This document shows positions 23,771 through 28,945 of a stretch of DNA of 28,945 bases, one piece after another (position 1 is the first letter of the stretch; every line of letters starts with the position of its first letter). A model generated the notes under the pieces. That model saw nothing but the letters and a program-made list of their open reading frames with translations, made no database searches and was not told the origin of the DNA. The DNA comes from Verrucomicrobia bacterium UBA1200. Its GTDB lineage: Bacteria; Verrucomicrobiota; Kiritimatiellia; RFP12; UBA1067. Made by a program: the position numbers and the translations under genes. Location of the stretch: assembly GCA_002309765.1 (NCBI GenBank), contig DBXY01000051.1, forward strand, positions 1 through 28,945. Reading direction: 5' to 3'.

Positions 23771-25543
23771 TTACTCGGCACCGGGATGCCACTCTTCGCT
23801 CTGCGCGAAGGCATCGTTGAACACCGCGTCCAAGCCGACCAGGTTCTCGCCGGGCTTGAGATCGGTGACGCTCAGGTCGCGGGTAAGCTCCTCAACCTGC
23901 GAATCGCTCATGCCGACCGCCTTGATGCTCAAGCCGATGCGGCGCTCGTCGCGATCGATCTTAACGATGCGGGCCTCAACCTCCTGCCCGACCTTAAGCG
24001 CGTCCTTAACCTTTTCAACGTGCTGGTCGCTGATCTGGGAGATGTGGACCAGACCGTCAACTCCGTCCTCAAGCTCGATGAACGCGCCGAAGGAGGCGAT
24101 CTTGGAGACTTTGCCTTTAACCAACTGGCCAATCGCATAACGGCTGGTGATGGTGTTCCAAGGATCATCGCTGGCCTGCTTGAGACCCAACGAGATGCGC
24201 TGATCGGCCGGGTTGACCTCCAGCACCACCGCCTCAACCTCTTGGCCCTTCTGCAGGACTTCGCTCGGGTGGTTGATTTTGCGGGTCCACGACATATCGG
24301 AAACGTGGATCATGCCGTCAATACCCTCTTCCAGCTCAATGAATGCGCCGTAAGCGGTGAAGTTGCGGACTTTGCCGGTGATGCGGCTACCGACCGGGTA
24401 ACGATCCTGAACGGTATCCCAAGGATTCGCCTCGGTCTGGCGGATGCCAAGCGCGATCTTCTGGTTTTCGGGGTCGATGCTGAGCACAACCACGTCAACC
24501 TCATCGCCCACCGCCAACACGTCGGAAGCGCGGGCGATGCGCTTGGTCCAGGAGAACTCGGAAACGTGGACCAGGCCCTCGATGCCCGGCTCGATCTCGA
24601 CGAACGCGCCATAAGGAACCAGGTTAACCACTTTGCCGCGCAGACGGCTGTTGGCCGGATATTTGCTCTCGATATCCGTCCAGGGATTCGGCGTGGCCTG
24701 CTTGAGGCCCAGCGAAACCCGCTCGCGCTCCAGATCGACATCCAGAATAACCACTTCGATTTCCTGACCGACCTTGAGCATCTCGCTCGGATGCTTGATG
24801 CGGCCCCAGCTCATATCGGTGATGTGGAGCAGACCGTCCAAACCGTGCAGGTCAACAAACGCGCCGAAATCGGTGATGTTCTTGACCTCGCCAATGCGAT
24901 GCTGGCCCTTTTCGATGGTGCCGAGCAGCTCGCGCTTCATGACCGCCTGCTGGGCCTCGATCAACTCGCGGCGCGAAATGATGATGTTCCGGCGCTCATT
25001 GCTGATCTTGATAATCTTGAAATCGTACTCTTTGCCGATGTAAGGATCGGGATCGTGCACCGGGGTGACGTCCAGTTGGGAACCCGGCAGAAACGCGTCC
25101 ACACCGTCAACCTTGACGATCAGGCCGCCCCGGACCTTGCTCAAAATCGTACCGTGGACAATGCCGCCCTCGGAATAATTGGCCAGCACCTTGTCCCAAC
25201 GGATCTGTTCGTCGGCACGCGACTTGCTCAGAATCACCATGCCGCTCTTTTCATTCTCAAGCTCGACCAGCATCACATCGATGACATCGCCCACTTTCGG
25301 GGTCTCGCCATCCTTAAAATCCTTAATCGAAACCTGGCCTTCAGACTTATAACCGATGTCCACAAAGACATCATCGCCTTTGATACTGCTGATCGTCCCT
25401 TTAATAATCGATCCAGCGGTGAACTGCTGCTCTTGGGTGCCGAGCATCGCGCTTAAAAAATCATACGCCTCGCCAGTTTTCGGCGCGGCCACTTTTGGTT
25501 TTTGAATTGCCATCTGTTGGTTGTTCCCGCCCGCAAAGCCCAT
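23771..25543 (-). CDS. rpsA: Ribosomal protein S1
   Basis: Large small-subunit protein that binds mRNA and helps translation initiation. At 590 residues it carries six S1 (OB-fold) domains. Their starts can be followed by the recurrent G-x-V/I-x-x-I pattern and a GAFV/I-D/E-L core: about 42, 125, 212, 297, 382 and 468. Domains 3-6 are the most alike (for example ITDFGAFVDLHGLDGLLHIT and FTAYGAFIELEEGIDGMIHV). The start is ambiguous: ATG at 25543 has no Shine-Dalgarno, while ATG at 25513 (MAIQKPK) has a GGCGGGAA stretch upstream. Weak ribosome sites are common for rpsA. It has its own promoter, structured leader and terminator. Confidence 0.96.
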   Translation of the reverse strand: MGFAGGNNQQMAIQKPKVAAPKTGEAYDFLSAMLGTQEQQFTAGSIIKGTISSIKGDDVFVDIGYKSEGQVSIKDFKDGETPKVGDVIDVMLVELENEKSGMVILSKSRADEQIRWDKVLANYSEGGIVHGTILSKVRGGLIVKVDGVDAFLPGSQLDVTPVHDPDPYIGKEYDFKIIKISNERRNIIISRRELIEAQQAVMKRELLGTIEKGQHRIGEVKNITDFGAFVDLHGLDGLLHITDMSWGRIKHPSEMLKVGQEIEVVILDVDLERERVSLGLKQATPNPWTDIESKYPANSRLRGKVVNLVPYGAFVEIEPGIEGLVHVSEFSWTKRIARASDVLAVGDEVDVVVLSIDPENQKIALGIRQTEANPWDTVQDRYPVGSRITGKVRNFTAYGAFIELEEGIDGMIHVSDMSWTRKINHPSEVLQKGQEVEAVVLEVNPADQRISLGLKQASDDPWNTITSRYAIGQLVKGKVSKIASFGAFIELEDGVDGLVHISQISDQHVEKVKDALKVGQEVEARIVKIDRDERRIGLSIKAVGMSDSQVEELTRDLSVTDLKPGENLVGLDAVFNDAFAQSEEWHPGAE

Positions 25544-25579
25544 ACAGAACCAGCGGACGCCTTTTAGGTTAACAAAATG

Positions 25580-25619
25580 AAAAGTCCGTTTCCCCGCACC
25601 ACCTGGCGCGGCGGCTTTT
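25580..25619 (-). promoter_or_regulatory. Structured rpsA leader, possible attenuator
   Basis: In the predicted 5' leader of rpsA, AAAAGTCCG (25580-25588) pairs with CGGCTTTT (25612-25619) apart from one bulge, and CCGC pairs with GCGG inside. On the minus-strand RNA the hairpin ends in a U-rich ACUUUUCAUUUU stretch, so it could act as an attenuator or an autoregulatory S1-binding structure. The role is inferred. Confidence 0.4.
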
Positions 25620-25636
25620 CAACCTGTGAAATGGGT

Positions 25637-25666
25637 ATTATATTCCATTTCTGGCGGCAAAAGCAA
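25637..25666 (-). promoter_or_regulatory. rpsA promoter
   Basis: On the minus strand, TTGCTT (25661-25666) and a consensus-perfect TATAAT (25637-25642) are separated by 18 nt. The predicted start near 25629 gives a leader of about 86-116 nt, depending on the rpsA start chosen. Confidence 0.7.
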
Positions 25667-25695
25667 TACCAAACTGCAACAATTTGCAATTGCGT

Positions 25696-26022
25696 GGGAC
25701 GGTTTGACAGTTTGACAGTTTGGTGGTTCCGCCGCCGCTAAAGCTTTGGCGGACAAGTAAGCTCGCCGTGCCGGAGCCTCGGCGGAGGCGGGGTGGTTCG
25801 GATAAAGAGTGAAAAGTTTTGCCTCAATTCTTCACTCTTCACTCTTCATTCTTCATTCTTCATTTCCTGACGGTTGGACAAGCGGCCGGCGACAAGCGAC
25901 AAGCAGCCGGGCCGCTAATCACTAATTCTTCATTCTTCTCTCTTCATTCTTCATCTCCATAACTCGTCACTCTTCACTCGTCACTCGTAACTATTCCCTA
26001 ACCCCCTAATCACTAATCCCTT
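25696..26022. repeat. Repeat island C: modular heptamer/octamer cluster
   Basis: A gene-free stretch of about 330 nt built from the same modules as islands A, B and D. It opens with GGTTTGAC/AGTTTGAC units, followed by a GC-rich palindromic part (GGAGCCTCGGCGGAGGCG). Next come AAAGAGTGAAAAGTTTTGCC and long ATTCTTC/ACTCTTC heptamer runs. After these is the ACAAGCGGCCGGCGACAAG module with an extra GACAAGC heptamer, then a second ATTCTTC run, CACTCGT-type heptamers, and a CCCTAACCCCCTAATCACTA end. It lies between divergent genes, and its right end abuts the amidotransferase promoter. Confidence 0.75.
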
Positions 26023-26030
26023 ATTTTTGC

Positions 26031-26060
26031 TTGAATTACCGGAAAGTGAAGTGGTATAGT
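26031..26060 (+). promoter_or_regulatory. Promoter of the class II glutamine amidotransferase gene
   Basis: TTGAAT (26031-26036) and an extended -10, TGGTATAGT with the hexamer at 26055-26060, are 18 nt apart. The short leader carries the AAGGAGG ribosome site at 26077-26083. Confidence 0.6.
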
Positions 26061-26090
26061 TGCCGCGCTTGGAGTTAAGGAGGTATAGTG

Positions 26091-26894
26091 ATGTGTGAGC
26101 TGTTTGGCGTTGTGGCTAGAAAACGGCAACGGTTGAACGAAATCCTAAGCGAATTCTACTCGCATTCGCACGAGCATCCAGACGGATGGGGGTTGGCGTG
26201 TTTCTCCGAAACCGGCGTCCCGTCGACCATAGAGCGCGAACCCGTACCCGCATACAGCAGTTCTTATCTGAAACACCGGCTTGAATGCCAGATTGAGCAA
26301 AAAACGGTTATAGCCCACATCCGAAAAGCGTCTGTCGGCAGAAACAAATACGACAACTGCCACCCGTTTACCGCCACAGACAACTGCGGACGCACTTGGA
26401 CGCTCGCCCATAACGGCACCATTTTCAACGGGGAGCTGTTGAACGGTTACGCGGAATCACAACACGGCGACACCGATTCCGAGCGTATTCTTTTCTACTT
26501 GGTGGACCGGATAAACCGGGAGCAAAACCGACTTGGCCGAGCGCTGGGCGAAACCGAACGTTTCGACACACTGGAAGCCGCGGTTGCCGAACTGGCCAAA
26601 GGCAACAAGATCAACCTGCTGTTTTTCGACGGCGATGTTTTTTACGCCCACGTCAACCTTAAGGATACGCTGCATTACCGGCTGGATGGAGACACCCTGT
26701 TTTTCTCCACCAAACCGCTGTCAGAGGGGAAATGGGATAAAGTGCCTTTTACCCGGCTGATCGCCGCCAAGGACGGCGCGATAATCCGCGAAGGTCAACC
26801 CCACGGCCATGAATATATCCACAACCCCGAAGATTACCGTCCGTTATACGAAAAGTTGGCCGGCCCGCTGCCCGTGACCCGAGCAGGAACGTAA
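26091..26894 (+). CDS. Class II glutamine amidotransferase domain protein (YafJ-like)
   Basis: An Ntn-type amidohydrolase of 267 residues predicted to release ammonia from glutamine. The start is set at the ATG at 26091, not the GTG just before it, because Cys2 (MCELFGVV) must become the N-terminal nucleophile after methionine removal. AAGGAGG lies 7 nt upstream. Family features are HEHPDGWGLACF (residues 27-38), AHIRKASVG with Arg78, HPFTATDN at 91-98, AHNGTIFN with Asn108-Gly109, and GDTDSERI at 126-133. There is no synthase domain, as in stand-alone YafJ-type proteins, whose acceptor substrate is unknown. It is flanked on both sides by repeat islands and has no operon partner. Confidence 0.9.
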   Translation: MCELFGVVARKRQRLNEILSEFYSHSHEHPDGWGLACFSETGVPSTIEREPVPAYSSSYLKHRLECQIEQKTVIAHIRKASVGRNKYDNCHPFTATDNCGRTWTLAHNGTIFNGELLNGYAESQHGDTDSERILFYLVDRINREQNRLGRALGETERFDTLEAAVAELAKGNKINLLFFDGDVFYAHVNLKDTLHYRLDGDTLFFSTKPLSEGKWDKVPFTRLIAAKDGAIIREGQPHGHEYIHNPEDYRPLYEKLAGPLPVTRAGT

Positions 26895-27098
26895 ATGAGG
26901 ATCATTTCAAATTGCCCTGTTTTACGATAGGTTGACAGTTTCTTTTTGAAACCAAAGGAGAAAGCTAGACAGGATTTACAAGATTAAGAGATTGCGGTTG
27001 GCGATAGACACGTTTGACGGTTTGACAGTTTGACGGTTGGACAAGCGGCCGGCGACAAGAGACAAGCTGCCGGGCCGCTAATCATCAACCCCTAATCC
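26895..27098. repeat. Repeat island D: modular cluster abutting a broken gene
   Basis: A gene-free stretch of about 200 nt that contains the second core copy (26916-27012), GTTTGAC-type octamers, the ACAAGCGGCCGGCGACAAG module followed by GCCGGGCCGCTAATC, and a CCCCTAATCCTTAA end. Its right end runs straight into the truncated 3' end of the CorA-family pseudogene, which suggests that arrival or expansion of repeats accompanied loss of the gene's end. Confidence 0.75.
26916..27012. repeat. Core repeat copy 2 (97 nt)
   Basis: Same orientation as, and nearly identical to, 21854-21959, with the same first and last 19 or more bases. It differs mainly by loss of exactly one 9-nt unit (ACAGGATTA-type) and a T-to-G change just before that block. 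The unit-length difference points to slippage or unequal exchange within the short repeats. Confidence 0.85.
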
Positions 27099-27640
27099 TT
27101 AACTCGCGGCTCGCCGTGCCGCGCGGACCGCCTCCACGATCCGCTGCATACCGATCGACTCGTGCAGGTCCTGTTCAACCATATCCGCTCGCTGCCGGAT
27201 GTCGCGCAGATAGCGCAGGTAGAGGATGGCCGAGTGCCACAGAATCTAGAATACGAAGCGAAACTGGTCCTCCGGCGAGCAGACCCGGCGGATCTGATCC
27301 AGAAAGGTGCTGGTCACCGGGGTCTGACGGTTGCAGATGGTCACCACGTTCGTCTCGGTCAACACGATGCACAACGGAATGGTGTGGAACGTAATCACGT
27401 TCTCGTGCGGCTCGTGGTACGGGACATGGACGATCAGCTGGGTGATCCCTTCGTCATTCTCCAGACGGGTCCGTTCATCCTTATCCAACGGGTCGGTGAT
27501 GAACTCACGGGGAATGCCCGTGAGGGTATGGACGCGGTCGATCTCCTCGGTGGATGGGTCGGCCAGATTGATCCAACAGGAACCCATCAAGTCTTGGACT
27601 TCTTTTAAGCCCCTCCCTCCCGGTGGCACAATGTCATCAT
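27099..27640 (-). pseudogene. Decayed CorA-family magnesium/cobalt transporter gene
   Basis: The remnant encodes the N-terminal cytoplasmic domain of a CorA transporter: SCWINLADPSTEEIDRV, TGIPREFITDPLDKDERTR, VITFHTIPLCIVLTETNVV. The frame meets an in-frame TAG at 27246-27248 where relatives have a residue (commonly Gln) in a block like FVFxILWHSAILYLRYLRDI. The same frame then continues with unmistakable CorA helix sequence (YLRYLRDIRQRADMVEQDL) to a TAA at 27099. Everything after the stalk helices is missing, including both membrane segments and the GMN pore motif. At the 5' end the ATGs at 27640/27637, preceded by GAAGGAAG, are out of frame with the CorA frame, which suggests an early frameshift. 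Three lesions make function very unlikely. Confidence 0.8.
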
Positions 27641-27681
27641 GGCCAACTTCCTTCTGTGCTCACCTTCAAAAAAACGCCGAT

Positions 27682-27710
27682 ACTATACTCCTTTCAATCC
27701 CATTGGGCAA
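27682..27710 (-). promoter_or_regulatory. Promoter of the CorA-family pseudogene
   Basis: On the minus strand, TTGCCC (27705-27710) and TATAGT (27682-27687) are 17 nt apart, leading to a short leader with GAAGGAAG before the ATG at 27640. The control region therefore looks intact even though the gene is broken. The gap 27641-27802 otherwise holds nothing I recognise. Confidence 0.5.
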
Positions 27711-27802
27711 ACACAAATGCCATCTTATCCGCCGGATGGGCAAGAAGAATGAAAACGGGCTTTTCGGATCCGGCAGTGAGGTGTCTGCGCCTCGGGGAAG
27801 TT

Positions 27803-28945
27803 CTACCGGGAATCGGCATTTTCAACAATGAGCACCCAGTCGAGCAGTTCACCGGGAGTCGGCGGCTCGAACCGTCGGCGAGCAGTTCGCGACACGACCG
27901 TCCATGCCGACACGGTACCATCCCGCGGATTCATCCACGCGAAACGCAGTTTCTCTCCGCGCACCTTCTCCAGATCTAACTCGAACGCGCGTCCCACCGG
28001 GGCATAGACAAGTGCGTAAGAGCCGAGTTCATCACGCGTCGCGACGAATCGGCGAGTACCCGCGCCCGGGATGATCGACGCGCCCTGCCCGTGTTCCATG
28101 ATCATCTCGGGAGCGGGCACACGGGTGAAATAAGCGCGCGCGAGCAACAGCTCCTTCGCATACCGCATCTGGGCGGCGCCCGGCTCATTGATCGCCTCGT
28201 ACCACGGCATGATGGGACGGTTCTTGCCCTTCGGTGCGACCTGGGCGGCGGCCTTAGATCCGTACATCTGCCAGACCGAATGATGTCCGTAGGTATGCCC
28301 GCACGCGCCGGTGAACAGATCCCAATAGAGCGCCCGCCGAACATCCGCAGCCACAGTATGCCCATTCTCGTTCGGCGAGAAGGCGATCGGGTGTCCCTCG
28401 TAAACCGGCTCGCCGTCAATGACCGGCTTCACCGGATCCGTGCAACGCCAATCGTCAAACGTCTTCCCGTAGCCCTTAAAGACGATCCCGTGACCATGCT
28501 GCCACATATTGAAATCGAGCCATTCCTCACCGTGGAAACGTTCGGAGGACCCCTGCCCGCCGCGGGGATGGATCGTGATGAGATGCCTCCCACCGTCGCC
28601 GTCCCGAAGGCCCGCCGCGAAAGCCCGCATCATCTCCACGTCGTCCTGGCCATCAAACGGACGGTCTCCGCCCAACACCCAGATAATCGCCTTGTCGCGG
28701 TAACGGGCGGCAAGCCACGCCGCATACGACCGCGCCGTCTCCCGCGTGAAAAGGCACTTTTCCTTCCACCACTTGCCCCATGTGGGCAGCATGGCGACGG
28801 TAAGCCCGCGTCCGTTCGCCGCATCAACGATGAAGTCGACATGATCCCAGTAATCGTTCGCTTTCCCTTCCCGCACGGCAGGTTCCGGCGCCTTACCGTC
28901 AACGAACGGCTTGAATCCATACGGATTGGGCGTATCCACCCCGTC
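27803..28945 (-). CDS. DUF4038-type glycoside hydrolase (GH140 apiosidase-like), 5' end outside window
   Basis: The gene reads off the right edge, so its N terminus, any signal peptide and start codon are not visible; the GTG at 28939 is an internal valine (VDTPNPYGF). The visible 380 residues carry the second half of a TIM barrel: GLTVAMLPTWGKWWKEK, ARYRDKAIIWVLGGDRPF, LDFNMWQHGHG, VIDGEPVYEGHP, then FTGACGHTYGHHSVWQM. A C-terminal beta-sandwich of the putative collagen-binding type (PF12904) follows (RFVATRDELGSYALVYAPVG, FAWMNPRDGTVSAW). GH140 enzymes remove apiose from rhamnogalacturonan-II using an Asp and a Glu; the GGD and GEPVYE motifs are the likely sites. The substrate could be a different glycan, since the family is broad. 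It ends at a TAG upstream of the pseudogene promoter. Confidence 0.85.
   Translation of the reverse strand, partial: DGVDTPNPYGFKPFVDGKAPEPAVREGKANDYWDHVDFIVDAANGRGLTVAMLPTWGKWWKEKCLFTRETARSYAAWLAARYRDKAIIWVLGGDRPFDGQDDVEMMRAFAAGLRDGDGGRHLITIHPRGGQGSSERFHGEEWLDFNMWQHGHGIVFKGYGKTFDDWRCTDPVKPVIDGEPVYEGHPIAFSPNENGHTVAADVRRALYWDLFTGACGHTYGHHSVWQMYGSKAAAQVAPKGKNRPIMPWYEAINEPGAAQMRYAKELLLARAYFTRVPAPEMIMEHGQGASIIPGAGTRRFVATRDELGSYALVYAPVGRAFELDLEKVRGEKLRFAWMNPRDGTVSAWTVVSRTARRRFEPPTPGELLDWVLIVENADSR

Noticed and set aside
23678..25456. A 592-residue open frame antisense to rpsA
   Set aside because: It mirrors the repetitive S1 domains on the other strand, has no ribosome site or recognisable motif, and rpsA is certain.
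18202..27098. CRISPR array in the repeat islands
   Set aside because: Units are 7-9 nt and directly tandem, with no 25-40-nt repeats, no regular unique spacers and no cas genes nearby.
27246..27248. Stop-codon recoding (TAG read as an amino acid) in the CorA-like gene
   Set aside because: Other genes here (ending at 2410, 5215 and 27803) use TAG as a normal stop, and the CorA copy has further lesions, so a nonsense mutation is simpler.

Overview
The window looks like chromosomal DNA from a Gram-negative bacterium of the Planctomycetes-Verrucomicrobia-Chlamydiae group, most plausibly an uncultured Kiritimatiellota or a close relative. This is inferred from gene content and was not tested with a phylogeny. 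The supporting features are secreted sialate O-acetylesterase, GH78-like and DUF4038 carbohydrate enzymes, an autotransporter-type beta-strand-repeat protein, and a large secreted metallopeptidase with chitobiase-C-type repeats and a terminal D-x-D-x-D-G calcium loop. All core genes are bacterial, base composition is moderately GC-rich, and good Shine-Dalgarno and sigma70-like sites are visible.

Layout: (1) 1-5767, plus strand, holds a secreted sialate O-acetylesterase, a long beta-strand-repeat surface protein with an internal duplication, and the 3' remnant of another surface protein. (2) 5858-18201 is an unbroken plus-strand run with junctions from a 4-nt overlap to 37 nt: plsY, gpsA, tlyA, a secreted alpha/beta hydrolase, a RACo-like ferredoxin-ASKHA activator, a GH78-like rhamnosidase, an unrecognised secreted protein and a metzincin peptidase. 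The promoter before plsY appears to give a leaderless mRNA. (3) 18354-25543, minus strand, reading right to left: rpsA with promoter, structured leader and strong terminator; trpS and tadA as a tight pair; then a trimeric-type purine nucleoside phosphorylase coupled to a large secreted putative glycosidase. (4) 26091-26894, plus strand, is a class II glutamine amidotransferase whose start is fixed by its catalytic cysteine. (5) 27099-28945, minus strand, has a decayed CorA-family transporter gene and the 3' part of a DUF4038 (GH140 apiosidase-like) glycosidase running off the edge.

The most unusual content is non-coding. Four intergenic islands (18202-18353, 21721-22200, 25696-26022, 26895-27098) are built from the same modules: degenerate 7-, 8- and 9-nt tandem units, a conserved about 100-nt core, and GC-rich palindromic pieces. 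They resemble cyanobacterial STRR repeats in style. One island abuts the truncated 3' end of the CorA pseudogene, and another fills a convergent intergenic gap as an imperfect inverted repeat. I see no CRISPR array, tRNA, rRNA, prophage or transposase gene. I did not find a convincing new multi-gene defence or biosynthetic system; the repeat family, the mixed housekeeping/secreted operon and the orphan corrinoid activator are the best leads.
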